Positions 1 through 8,831 of a stretch of 63,751 nucleotides of DNA are shown here, one piece after another; the stretch's first letter is position 1; every line of letters begins with the position of its first letter. Both the position numbers and the translations under genes were made by a program. The notes beneath the pieces are model-generated. The model was not told the origin of the DNA and did no database searches. It saw only the letters and a program-made list of their open reading frames with translations. The stretch comes from an uncultured Pseudomonadales bacterium (GTDB lineage: Bacteria; Pseudomonadota; Gammaproteobacteria; Pseudomonadales; Cellvibrionaceae): assembly GCA_947494095.1 (NCBI GenBank), contig CANLTI010000025.1, positions 1-63,751 of the forward strand. The letters run 5' to 3'.

Positions 1-95
1 GTTAACGCTAACAGCCTCGCTGCTGACTGGGTTGCGAGGACGATAGCGACGATCACGGCAGCATGAAATCGTTATTCTCCGCTGTCGGATTGAGC

Positions 96-653
96 TCAGG
101 TAGCGGTATTGCACTCTGACCCTTTTGATCTTCTTACCCATAGATGACAGCATAATGCTACTAAAGAAGCATTTGCAATCAACAGAGGAATAATAATATG
201 ACTTTGGTTTACCTCAAGAATGCACATGTTTAATAAATTGTAGAGATCAGTAATGTTGTCGCCCCCTGCAAGTCGTGACTTCTCAAATAATGCGTACTCT
301 TCAAGCCGACTCGAAAACATGGTTTGTGAAATGGCAAGGTAAAATACCCAAATATGAGAAGGGAATAATAGTCCTATAAATATAAATTTTTTATTCTTCA
401 TCTTCTCCGCCAAGTAGTTTTTGATTTTCTGTACTATATCAATTTTGGGGCGTTTTGGAGCACCTCTTGGAGTGGATTTCCCTGCTTTTCCTGCATCCAT
501 ACCTCTTTCTACAAGTTCAAGTGGTTTTCGTATTTCCTCATTACATTCCTCACAGGATTCGCCGTCCATAGCCATCTCCATTTTTTTATCTTTGTAGTCC
601 TTTAATCGTCGCCCGCTTCTATCTGTATATTCAACTGCAACCCAATTCCGCAA
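96..653 (-). CDS. Hypothetical membrane protein downstream of an Rhs remnant
   Basis: I do not recognise this gene. The frame can start at a TTG and encodes about 185 residues. A CEEC pair near residue 35 and a CVYCG pair just upstream of the start, in the same frame, suggest a small zinc-binding knuckle. Two hydrophobic stretches, about residues 88-112 and 150-172, look like membrane segments. It overlaps the end of the Rhs remnant by about 50 bases in another frame. It could be the immunity partner of the Rhs tip, or a toxin tip moved out of frame. There is no clear ribosome binding site, so both the start and the reality of the gene are uncertain. Confidence 0.35.
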   Translation of the reverse strand: MRNWVAVEYTDRSGRRLKDYKDKKMEMAMDGESCEECNEEIRKPLELVERGMDAGKAGKSTPRGAPKRPKIDIVQKIKNYLAEKMKNKKFIFIGLLFPSHIWVFYLAISQTMFSSRLEEYALFEKSRLAGGDNITDLYNLLNMCILEVNQSHIIIPLLIANASLVALCCHLWVRRSKGSECNTAT

Positions 654-1190
654 ACCACAATAAACACAAAGGTCCCGGGTGACTCGCCGATAAAATCAGT
701 ATATAAAATTGGATTGCTGTGTGCGTATTCGTAAAGATGATTTACATTTGAAAAACCAGTAGGAATGCCAAGCTCAAGGCTGGCAATAACTAAGCGTTGA
801 GGGTCAACTGGGCCGAATAATTGACCAATCGGATCAGACTGAATATACCGCCCAATCTCCGGATCATAATCCCGAAAGTAGTTATAGTGCAAGCCGCTTT
901 CGCTATCAAAATGTTGCCCAGAAAAGCGGGTATTGAAATTTAAAGTATCGACTGTGACATTGGCTTTACTAAGCCGCTCGTGATTGGCCGCCCATGCCAC
1001 TTGTTGGCCGTTAAAGTAAATGTATTAGCGGAGAGGCTCTTTGTCGTGTACGGCGATTAACTGGCTTTAGGCGTTGTATAGCCAGTGTGTTATTGAGTCG
1101 CTAACATTTTACTGATGCATTGCCCTAAAGTGTTATATTGATAGCTATATTTTGGTCAACCAAGAGAAAATGAGGCTCAGCGTCATCGCT
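602..1190 (-). pseudogene. Rhs/YD-repeat protein, C-terminal core remnant
   Basis: The frame at 602-1000 carries the Rhs-associated core signature: FSGQHFDSESGLHYNYFRDY, then DPEIGRYIQSDPIG, then LYEYAHSNPILYTDFIGE. The large N-terminal YD-repeat region is missing. Positions 1000-1190 still translate to Rhs-like pieces (YIYFNGQQVAWAAN and LIAVHDKE) but contain stops, so the gene is a 5'-decayed remnant. Intact Rhs proteins are polymorphic toxins whose variable tip follows the core. Here the frame ends about 25 residues after the core. Confidence 0.75.
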
Positions 1191-1271
1191 TGGTCAAAGT
1201 AATCCCACTTTTATCACCTTCAAAAATGCTCTACACTCTAGCTCTTTTAGTGATTAAGGATTTTTTTGGTT

Positions 1272-1787
1272 ATGTTAATGCAGCAGCGCAATATTGTATT
1301 GATTGGTATGCCCGGAGCGGGTAAAAGCACAACGGGTATATTACTGGCTAAAAACCTCGGTATGGATTTTATGGATACCGATATTGTTATTCAAAATACG
1401 CAGCATAAAACCCTGCAAGCGATTATTGAAGACGATGGTTACTTAGCGTTACGCGCCATTGAAGAAAGCGTGATTAGCGGGCTGGTTTGTGACAATACCG
1501 TCATTGCTACCGGCGGTAGCGCCGTATACAGCGCAGCGGCTATGCACTACCTTAAAAAAAATGCCACCTTAGTGTATTTAAATGTAACACTAGAGCAGCT
1601 TAGGCTGCGCATTCACAACTACGATGACCGTGGTATTGCTATGGCACCGGGGCAAACCTTTGAGGCACTATTTGAAGAAAGGGCTAAGCTGTACCATCAG
1701 TTTGCCGATATTATTATTCACAGCAGCCAACAAACCGCCCAGCAAACCACGCACAATATAGAGCAGCAATTGTTAGGTGCCAATTAA
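1272..1787 (+). CDS. Shikimate kinase-like protein (second copy)
   Basis: This is a P-loop kinase of about 171 residues, the usual size of shikimate kinase. It has the Walker A motif GMPGAGKS and the DTD magnesium motif. The shikimate-contacting arginine is kept in LRAIEE, where the family usually has FRxxE. The usual GGG substrate motif reads GGS (ATGGSAVY). An AAGGA ribosome binding site lies 11 bases before the ATG at 1272; a second ATG follows at 1278. A canonical aroK lies in the pil-aro operon at 22549, so this lone copy is either an AroL-like isozyme or a related small-molecule kinase. Confidence 0.8.
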   Translation: MLMQQRNIVLIGMPGAGKSTTGILLAKNLGMDFMDTDIVIQNTQHKTLQAIIEDDGYLALRAIEESVISGLVCDNTVIATGGSAVYSAAAMHYLKKNATLVYLNVTLEQLRLRIHNYDDRGIAMAPGQTFEALFEERAKLYHQFADIIIHSSQQTAQQTTHNIEQQLLGAN

Positions 1788-2432
1788 GCTGTTGGCCGTT
1801 ATAATTCGGTAAGATGTCATTTTGGATCATGTTTGAATAAGCCTGTGGAAAAACCTCAGGCGAGTTTTTTCCATTAATTACTATGGTGAAAAATAACGAA
1901 CATTAATAAAAAACATCAAAATATCATTTAATTTTTTCGTGTGGAAAAAACGATAGTAGTGATGCGATAGCCTGTTTTGACGGGCTGGCTGCCTATAATG
2001 GTAATTCGAAAATATTTACTTACAAAGACGAAAGTTCTCTTGAGGGGGGGGTGTTGAACTCGATCCTGAATGAAATCATTTGATCACTAGCTTTCTGTTG
2101 TCTAAGCACAAGCGATAAAATGATCTAAGGGGGCGGGAGTTAATAATCACTAAAAATGACCCGTGCAGTTATCTCTTTATACTGATTTTTTTCTTGCAGT
2201 AGCAGTATTGCATCTATCTCTAGAGGCCTTTAGCTTGCTTGGCGATTGATGTATTTAGGAGTTACATGAAATGCTGGTACCTCGAGGTATAGCGCTGCAC
2301 ACTCGGTGATCCTCATAAAAAATACCTCTCTCTCAAACTTCATGATAAAAAATCAAGAACTTTCTAAATGCCTCACATCAAACTTATAACATAATAAATA
2401 ATTATCTTTTTTAGGTGTGCCTAGCTTGGTAT
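1788..2432. other. Gene-free stretch with a possible coding relic
   Basis: No intact gene is visible. On the plus strand, about 1905-2083 is open in one frame and reads protein-like (it includes SCGKNDSSDAIACFDG and ends LNSILNEII), but it has no start codon and follows two stops, so it may be a gene fragment. A run of eight G lies at 2043-2050. The remainder shows nothing I can name. Confidence 0.4.
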
Positions 2433-3634
2433 TTAATCTTCAGTTAAGCCAAATCTAAGTCGCGGAAATATACCGCTTTCGACTCCGTGATTAAAAACTC
2501 TATCGTATGCTGAAAAGAAGTCACCTTCTTCCTTTAGATGTGAGGTGTACATATGTAATTCGGTGTAATCAAGTGGAATACAAGGCACCTTTGTGTCTTT
2601 TGCCATTGGCAAAATAAGATCACTATAATCTGAGTATTTGTCATTGAATAATTCTTTAACTATTACTAAGCTTCTCGCTACTTTACCTTCTAGTATTATT
2701 TCAATTTTCTTGTTTTTAGATATCATCTGCATGGGTACTTGTGACTGAGCATATCGAAGAGCACCTTTTGTTTGGATTACCGCCTTTTTAAGGCTCTTGA
2801 AGGTGGTAGCCTTTTTACGCGCAATAGTATTTTTTACTATACGCTCTGTGTTAGGGCTATCTTTTGCCTGAATAAAAAGAATGTTTGAGCTGGTTACTAC
2901 CATGATGTCAGCAATTTCCTCACGATCAGTTACCCTAGAGGGCCGAGGTAAATTTGTTCCGGTGCAAATACTTTATGCAATAGTTGCACGATATCACGCT
3001 CTTGAAAGGGCCCTGGCTCTTTTCGTTCAAGCAATGAGTGACTGAAGGGCTGACTACCATGATAAGAATGATTCTCTGGTAGTGTATCTTGTATAAATAG
3101 GTCTTCCGGGAATAGGGTGTAATTAAATTTTATATTAATAGCCGATATATCATCTTTTTCATTCCTATGACCAAACCATTTAACAATATAATCGTATGAC
3201 AGTTTTTTACTGGAAATATTGAAAGGAAGAATAATTGCTTTTTTGATAAGATTTTTGATGTCTGATCCACATTCTATGGTCGCTCTATAGCCTAATAGCT
3301 CTCGATTGTTAAAATCAAAAAAGTAGACATCTAGCTTGATAGAAAGAAGAATGTCTCTCAGAGTTTTATTGTCAAGCATAGGTGTCACTATAATTAGCGG
3401 TTCATCTTCATCATCAAAAAAAGCTGAAATCAAACCCACTGTGTTTTTTTTCTGCATACAAACGGGTACAGCATAGATACTGAACCCCTGATTAATTTTG
3501 GCGGCTAAAATGGCTTCTTTTTGGGCTTTTATTATTAACTTAGGGACATCTTCTCCATTAAGCCAAAGTGGAATAAGTCCCACTGGAATGTCATGAATTA
3601 AAGAGATTATTTCGGGGTGAAGAATAGTCAGCAT
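2433..3634 (-). pseudogene. Frameshifted hypothetical protein, possible PD-(D/E)XK-type nuclease
   Basis: Two open frames, 2930-3634 (234 aa) and 2433-2903 (156 aa), look like one gene of about 395 codons split by a one-base slip. The first ends IYLGPLG-stop. Adding one G to the GGG run at about 2939-2941 lets the protein continue as VTDREEIADIMVVTSSN into the second. The joint region EIAD followed by FIQAKDS resembles the acidic residue plus (E/Q)xK strand of PD-(D/E)XK nucleases; this is an inference from a short motif. I do not recognise the family. A sequencing error in the homopolymer is the alternative to a true frameshift. Confidence 0.6.
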
Positions 3635-4197
3635 TTTAGCGGCCAGTTTAGAGAGTTTCTATAAATACTATGAAAATATGACATCAAAAATTCCTAATAT
3701 TTTATTGGCTGAAGCTCAGGCCTCACTAACGTCTGCTCTATCCTATCTAATCTAAAACACATAAATACTATACCTCCCAATACTAGTGCATAAGAGGTCT
3801 ACGTAATATGGCTTGTTACACGTTTTTTACAAAGCTAGATTCAGGCTATTTTAATATAATTTCCTTGTATTAAATTGAAACCCAGCTACCAGCTAAAAGC
3901 CGCCCGCGTCATCTATTTAGGGCCTTAGAAGGCAGGATGCCGACTAGAGCCTACAGGGAAGTACTTGCCGCGTGCCCTGAATGGATGACGCGGGTGGCGC
4001 CCCAAATCGATCGAATAATTGTGAAAAAATCACAAGAAAATACGCTAATCATAATAGCCTTAGAGATAAAAATTAAACACTAATAACATTTAAATTAAAT
4101 AACTAGCGCTTAAGTGAGCCATGTAAGAACAATATAATGCCTCACTCACCCAAGCGGGCATACCCTCTTTCATGCCAATATAAAAAATTAAGCGGCA
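3635..4197. other. Intergenic, no gene seen apart from a large palindrome
   Basis: AT-rich, with stops in all frames. The only structure I can support is the imperfect inverted repeat at 3899-3998. Confidence 0.5.
3899..3998. repeat. Large imperfect palindrome (hairpin-forming)
   Basis: The arms 3899-3923 and 3974-3998 are near-perfect reverse complements; both hold the core CCCGCGTCATC or its complement and end in GGGC/GCCC. The loop is about 50 nt. It has no U-tract and is far from a gene end, so it is more like a mobile or dispersed palindromic repeat than a terminator. It is GC-rich compared with its surroundings. Confidence 0.6.
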
Positions 4198-4422
4198 TTA
4201 TAATAATCCTAAAAGCCGCAAAGCATTAGCACCTAAGCTTAAAGCCCTAAAAACAGTAGGGTGGCGCTTGTAGAAATCCTTTGCGCAAGGGATTGCGCAG
4301 TGGAGCCCGATGGATGTTAACGGCGAGTTTCTTGCCGTTAACGTGCGCATTAAAGCTGCCGTCACAACACACATACAAAACTTCCACCAAGCCCACCCTA
4401 AAATTCTAAAAAACGTGTTCAA
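4198..4422 (-). CDS. Short hypothetical ORF, doubtful
   Basis: A 74-codon frame with a hydrophobic, Cys-rich N-terminus and a tail reading HPTVFRALSLGANALRLLG. I recognise no family and see no ribosome binding site. It could be a decayed repeat-derived sequence rather than a gene. Confidence 0.2.
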   Translation of the reverse strand: MNTFFRILGWAWWKFCMCVVTAALMRTLTARNSPLTSIGLHCAIPCAKDFYKRHPTVFRALSLGANALRLLGLL

Positions 4423-4474
4423 TTACATAACTATTACAGCTAATGCATCAATACCTAAACATACTACAGCTACC

Positions 4475-6973
4475 TTAAAATAACCCCATTTGCGCCGTCG
4501 TGATATCGTCAAAACTTAAGTCAATAAACTGTAAAACACTATCGGCGATGGGTTTGAGTTGGCGCTCTATATATTGATCGTAGGCTATGGGGCTGGTGGG
4601 TATATTTTTGTTTTGTGCCATGGGCTCGGGCCCGTTGACGGTGAGCAAATATTCGATCCAGTCGCCTTTTTGTGGTGGCGGCTGCCAATCGTAAGTGGTT
4701 GTTTGCAGATTGTACTGCCGGGCAAGCTTATGGGCGGCTTGCACATGTGGGGGGATGTTTTTTTGATAGTCTTCTAGGTTTCTGCGTAGGCGCTTGCGGT
4801 AAATGAGCTGCTCATCCATTTTACCTTTTAAAACATTTTGTACGGTGTCATTAATATATTGCTCAACAGGCTCGTTATTAAACACCTTGGTGTAAAGGGT
4901 AAACTGAAAGTTTTTTGCCAATGGTGTCCAGTCGGTGCGGACATTTTCGAGGCCCTTAAAAATAATCTTTTTTTGGCCATTATGATGTACAACACCAGCG
5001 TAGCGCTTTTTACTGCCTTGGCTAGAGTTACGAATAGTGGGCATTAAAAATTGCAAATACAGCGTTTCAAACTCTATTTCTAATGCGCAAGGTATATCGT
5101 ATTCGGTTTGTAATAAATTTTGCCAATAGTGATTAAGCCCTTGGGCGAGCTGTGCGCCTATAGCAAGCGCTTGCTGTTCGGTTTTATCGTTGCCTACCCA
5201 CACAAAGACCGAGTCGGTATCGCCATAAATTACTTGGCTGCCATTTTGCTCAATCCATTGTTTGGTTTGCTGAATAATTTGGTGGCCGCGCAAAGTAATA
5301 GAGCTACATACTCGAGGGTCAAAAAAACGACAACCTGTAGAGCCCAATACACCATAAAAAGAATTCATAATAATTTTTATGGCTTGCGATAAAGGTTGGT
5401 CGTGGTTGGCTTTAGCTTGGTCACGTGCTTGCCATAGCTCTTTAATAATAGTGGGTAACAAGTGCTCTTCTTTAGAAAAGTAAGCGTCGTTAAAGCCTGG
5501 AATAGTGGCCGCTGGGCTGAGCTGTTGGTGCTGGGCGTACCAATAAGCGTAAGGGTCGATATGAAAAGTGCGAATAATACTGGGGTATAGACTTTTGAAA
5601 TCGAGCACTAACACATTACTGTAAATGCCCGGCTGAGAGTCGAGTACATAGCCGCCTGGGCTAATAACGGATGATTGTAGCTCGCCTAAATTAGGGGCAA
5701 TATAGCCTTTGCGGTGCAGCTTGGGTAAATACGAAAACTCAAAGGCAGCCACCGAGCCACCCATTCGATCCATGAGTAAACCTGTGAGCTGGCTGCGTAC
5801 AATGGTAAATTCAAAGAGCTTGGTTTTAGCAAATATATCCCACACTAATTTACAGTCTTGTAAATTGTATTTGGCCAATTGTGGTTTGTTGGTATTGTAA
5901 AGTGTGGTGATAGCTTGCCCGCCTTGCTGGTTATTGAGCGGGTTGTTTTCGATTAACTTCCTTTTGCCGAGTAACTCGTGAGCGACATTATCTAATTTAA
6001 AGCTGGCAAAGTTGTAGGTGGCCGCTTTAAGTAACTCTATTCCATCGAGTGCTAGGCGCCCAGGTATGGTGATGTAATAGCGGTTGTTGGTTTTATCTTC
6101 ACGCCATTTAATGGGTTGTTGTGCTCGGCCTAGGTTAAAGGCAATTTTATGTTTTTGGCATAAGGCTCTTAACACTTTTAAATCGAATTGGATAAAGTTC
6201 CAGCCGATAAGGCAATCGGGATTGTAGTGCTGAATAAAGTTAAAAAAAGCGTGTAGGCAGGCGTGCTCGTTGGGGAGGTAGTGAATACTGTTGTTGCTAG
6301 TGTCGTTACTAGTGTCGTTATGAGCCTGGCTGTCGTTGTTGTTAACCATAAAGACTTGTTGTGTCTCATGGTTGTAGGCAGCAATGGAGTACAGTTGTTG
6401 GGCATCCATGCTGGTTTCGATATCGACCGATAAGCTGCGTAATTGAGGTGTAAAAATAAGTGAGCTTAATTTAGGGTTGTAGTATTCGATGTGGTCTGGA
6501 TAGGTGCGGCTGGGGCCCTCTATAGTGAGCCCGCCAGTAATAAAACGCTCCATCAAATAACGCTCGGGCGGGCGGATATCGGCCTCCCACACGGGAATAT
6601 TGTGCTGTATGAGGCGCGCTTCGTTATCGCGTGCGGCGCGATAGCTTAAAAAATATAATGGTACGACGGGCGTATTTTGGTAATTTTTAAAAACCTTAGT
6701 GCCCGTGCGATAGCTGTTGTTAGTTGAACTATTTTTGGTTGAGCTGTTGTTCGCTGAATGATTGTTCGCTGAACGGTTGTGAGCTAACAATTGCGCTATA
6801 CGCGTGAGGTCTTTTTGCTGCACAAAAAAAACGGCTTCTTGCTGAGTGATAAGAATGCGGATGGGGTGTGGCTGGGTATGCTCGGGTGTGGTGGTGGCGC
6901 AGGTACACCATAGCTCGAGTGTGATGCCTTGAGGGGTGTCGTGCCACTGGCGGGTGAGTAAAAATGCATTCAT
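4475..6973 (-). CDS. polB: DNA polymerase II (family B)
   Basis: Family B DNA polymerase with proofreading exonuclease, usually SOS-induced and involved in restart and lesion tolerance. Exo I is SVDIETS and Exo II is LIGWNFIQFD. Polymerase motif A is DFKSLYPSIIR, motif B is KIIMNSFYGVLGS and motif C is YGDTDS; the catalytic aspartates are present. At 832 aa it is longer than the E. coli enzyme (783 aa). Much of the excess is two Asn/Ser-rich low-complexity inserts, at about residues 68-90 and 213-232, whose DNA is made of near-repeats. No LexA box was identified. The gene stands alone, downstream of glnA on the same strand. Confidence 0.95.
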   Translation of the reverse strand: MNAFLLTRQWHDTPQGITLELWCTCATTTPEHTQPHPIRILITQQEAVFFVQQKDLTRIAQLLAHNRSANNHSANNSSTKNSSTNNSYRTGTKVFKNYQNTPVVPLYFLSYRAARDNEARLIQHNIPVWEADIRPPERYLMERFITGGLTIEGPSRTYPDHIEYYNPKLSSLIFTPQLRSLSVDIETSMDAQQLYSIAAYNHETQQVFMVNNNDSQAHNDTSNDTSNNSIHYLPNEHACLHAFFNFIQHYNPDCLIGWNFIQFDLKVLRALCQKHKIAFNLGRAQQPIKWREDKTNNRYYITIPGRLALDGIELLKAATYNFASFKLDNVAHELLGKRKLIENNPLNNQQGGQAITTLYNTNKPQLAKYNLQDCKLVWDIFAKTKLFEFTIVRSQLTGLLMDRMGGSVAAFEFSYLPKLHRKGYIAPNLGELQSSVISPGGYVLDSQPGIYSNVLVLDFKSLYPSIIRTFHIDPYAYWYAQHQQLSPAATIPGFNDAYFSKEEHLLPTIIKELWQARDQAKANHDQPLSQAIKIIMNSFYGVLGSTGCRFFDPRVCSSITLRGHQIIQQTKQWIEQNGSQVIYGDTDSVFVWVGNDKTEQQALAIGAQLAQGLNHYWQNLLQTEYDIPCALEIEFETLYLQFLMPTIRNSSQGSKKRYAGVVHHNGQKKIIFKGLENVRTDWTPLAKNFQFTLYTKVFNNEPVEQYINDTVQNVLKGKMDEQLIYRKRLRRNLEDYQKNIPPHVQAAHKLARQYNLQTTTYDWQPPPQKGDWIEYLLTVNGPEPMAQNKNIPTSPIAYDQYIERQLKPIADSVLQFIDLSFDDITTAQMGLF

Positions 6974-7012
6974 GCGGTTTACATTTACAGGGCAAAATAT
7001 AGTTATGGATCA

Positions 7013-7067
7013 AACGCCCCAGTCAATGATTCATTAGTGCCCAATTTCGGTACCTCTGGATAGTGAC
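7013..7067 (+). repeat. MITE-A, right-end fragment
   Basis: This stretch matches the right end of the MITE-A family: a core cagtcaatgattcatta, then CCAATTTCGGTACCTCT and a decayed terminal repeat (GGATAGTGAC for GAATAGTTAC). Full copies are at 36121 and 45473. The left end is missing. It lies between the polB start and the glnA terminator. Confidence 0.75.
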
Positions 7068-7102
7068 AATACATTTTTAGCTTAAAAATACAGGCGATAC
7101 AA

Positions 7103-7135
7103 AAAAGCCCGCGTAGATCATCTACGCGGGCTTTT
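7103..7135 (-). terminator. Rho-independent terminator after glnA
   Basis: A perfect 15-bp stem (AAAAGCCCGCGTAGA and its complement) with a 3-nt loop, flanked by A and T runs. It lies 28 bases past the glnA stop; the symmetry would allow it to work in both directions. Confidence 0.9.
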
Positions 7136-7162
7136 AAGTTTAATCAGTCTTTAAAGGATTGA

Positions 7163-8569
7163 TTAAACGCTGTAATACATTTCAAACTCAAGAGGGTGAG
7201 TTGTCATGTTAACAAGCTCAACTTCTTCTTTTTTAAGTGCAATGTAAGCATCGATAGTATCGTTGGTGAATACACCGCCAACAGTCAAGAACTCACGATC
7301 AGCATCAAGCGCTGATAGGGCTTCTTCTAAAGAGGCTGCAACGGTTGGGTATTCTGCCAATTCTTCGGGCTCAAGATCGTACAAATCTTTATCGGCAGCA
7401 TCGCCAGGGTGGATCTTGTTTTTGATGCCGTCAAGGCCGGCCATTAAGAGTGCAGAGAAGCACAAGTAAGGGTTGGCGGTACAATCTGGGAAGCGAGTTT
7501 CGATACGCTTACCTTTAGGTGACGTTACGTACGGGATACGGATAGAGGCAGAGCGGTTACGAGCTGAGTAAGCCAAGATAACAGGTGCTTCGTAGCCAGG
7601 AACCAAACGCTTGTATGAGTTGGTTGATGCGTTACAGAAGGCGTTAAGCGCTTTAGCGTGCTTAATAACACCACCAACGTAAAACAATGCCATTTCAGAA
7701 AGACCAGCATACACATCACCTGCGAACTGGTTAGTGCCGTCTTTAGTAATTGATTGATGCACGTGCATACCAGAACCGTTATCACCCACTAATGGCTTAG
7801 GCATAAAGGTCGCTGTTTTGCCGTAAGCGTGAGCAACGTTGTGTACACAGTACTTAAGAACCTGAACTTCATCAGCCTTCTTAACTAGGGTGTTGGCGTT
7901 AACGCCGATTTCACATTGGCCAGCTGTTGCCACTTCGTGATGATGCACTTCGATGGTTAAGCCCATGGCTTCCATCGCGTTACACATAGCGCCACGAATG
8001 TCGTGTAATGAATCGACAGGAGGTACTGGGAAATAACCGCCTTTAATACCTGGACGATGACCCAAGTTGCCGCCATCTACTTTCTGGCCGCTGGTCCATG
8101 CTGCTTCTTCAGAGTTGATTTTGTAAAATGCACCGCTCATGTCAGCGCCCCATTTTACGTCATCAAAGACGAAAAATTCTGGCTCGGGGCCAAAAAATGC
8201 TGTGTCGCCTATGCCGGTAGAAGCCAAGTAAGCTTCGGCACGTTTAGCGATAGAGCGTGGATCGCGCTCGTAGCCTTGACCGGTTGTTGGCTCAACAATG
8301 TTACAGCGAACAATAACCGTTGTTTCTTCGGTGAATGGATCCAGTAAAGAGGCGTCGTCGTCAGGCATAAGGATCATGTCTGATTCGTTAATGGTTTTCC
8401 AGCCTTCGATTGAAGAGCCGTCAAACATTTTGCCTTCAGTAAAGAAGCTATCGTCTACTTCAGATACAGGAATGGTGACGTGTTGTTCTTTACCTTTGGT
8501 ATCGGTAAAACGTAAGTCAACCCAGCGGGCTTCGTTGTCTTTGATCAGATTCAGAGTGTTCTCTGACAT
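7163..8569 (-). CDS. glnA: Glutamine synthetase type I
   Basis: Makes glutamine from glutamate, ammonia and ATP as a cytoplasmic dodecamer; with GltBD (26-32 kb) it forms the GS-GOGAT route. The 468-aa product has the full set of motifs: [31 protein letters not shown], and the adenylylation loop [11 protein letters not shown] with its tyrosine, so activity should be controlled by GlnE. The start at 8569 (MSENTLN) has GGAGG 8 bases upstream. A sigma-54-like promoter and an NtrC-like site lie upstream (8700-8826). Confidence 0.97.
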   Translation of the reverse strand: MSENTLNLIKDNEARWVDLRFTDTKGKEQHVTIPVSEVDDSFFTEGKMFDGSSIEGWKTINESDMILMPDDDASLLDPFTEETTVIVRCNIVEPTTGQGYERDPRSIAKRAEAYLASTGIGDTAFFGPEPEFFVFDDVKWGADMSGAFYKINSEEAAWTSGQKVDGGNLGHRPGIKGGYFPVPPVDSLHDIRGAMCNAMEAMGLTIEVHHHEVATAGQCEIGVNANTLVKKADEVQVLKYCVHNVAHAYGKTATFMPKPLVGDNGSGMHVHQSITKDGTNQFAGDVYAGLSEMALFYVGGVIKHAKALNAFCNASTNSYKRLVPGYEAPVILAYSARNRSASIRIPYVTSPKGKRIETRFPDCTANPYLCFSALLMAGLDGIKNKIHPGDAADKDLYDLEPEELAEYPTVAASLEEALSALDADREFLTVGGVFTNDTIDAYIALKKEEVELVNMTTHPLEFEMYYSV

Positions 8570-8699
8570 TTGGTTGCCTCCGTAATGGTCCAAACGGGAT
8601 TAATAAGTAATGAAAGTAGTGGCAGTCTATCACCAGCTTTCGACCGCATAATCTACGGCCTTATTGGGCAATTAGCAAGGATAACTGGTACGGTTGACT

Positions 8700-8715
8700 G
8701 GCAACTTGTATGCCA
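8700..8715 (-). promoter_or_regulatory. Putative sigma-54 promoter of glnA
   Basis: On the minus strand the sequence reads TGGCATACAAGTTGCC. It has the GG and GC dinucleotides at the -24/-12 spacing of RpoN promoters (consensus TGGCAC-N5-TTGCW). The predicted start is about 120 bases before the glnA ATG, which fits a glnAp2-type promoter. Confidence 0.65.
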
Positions 8716-8810
8716 TAATACGAGTTTGGCTGCTAACATTAGTTTCTATAGCTTTAAAGGTGGCAGCGCTCTCATTGTTGTGTTCTTTTTTGGTGCGGTA
8801 AGTTTTTTTC

Positions 8811-8826
8811 TGCACCTTATTGGTGA
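8811..8826. promoter_or_regulatory. Putative NtrC (GlnG) binding site
   Basis: TGCACC-TTAT-TGGTGA matches the NtrC dyad (TGCACC-N4/5-GGTGCA) in all but the last bases. It lies about 100-125 bases upstream of the predicted sigma-54 start, the usual enhancer distance. A further half site, TTGGTGC, is at about 8790. The site ends just before the thiI start codon, so it may also affect thiI. Confidence 0.5.
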
Positions 8827-8831
8827 TTTAT

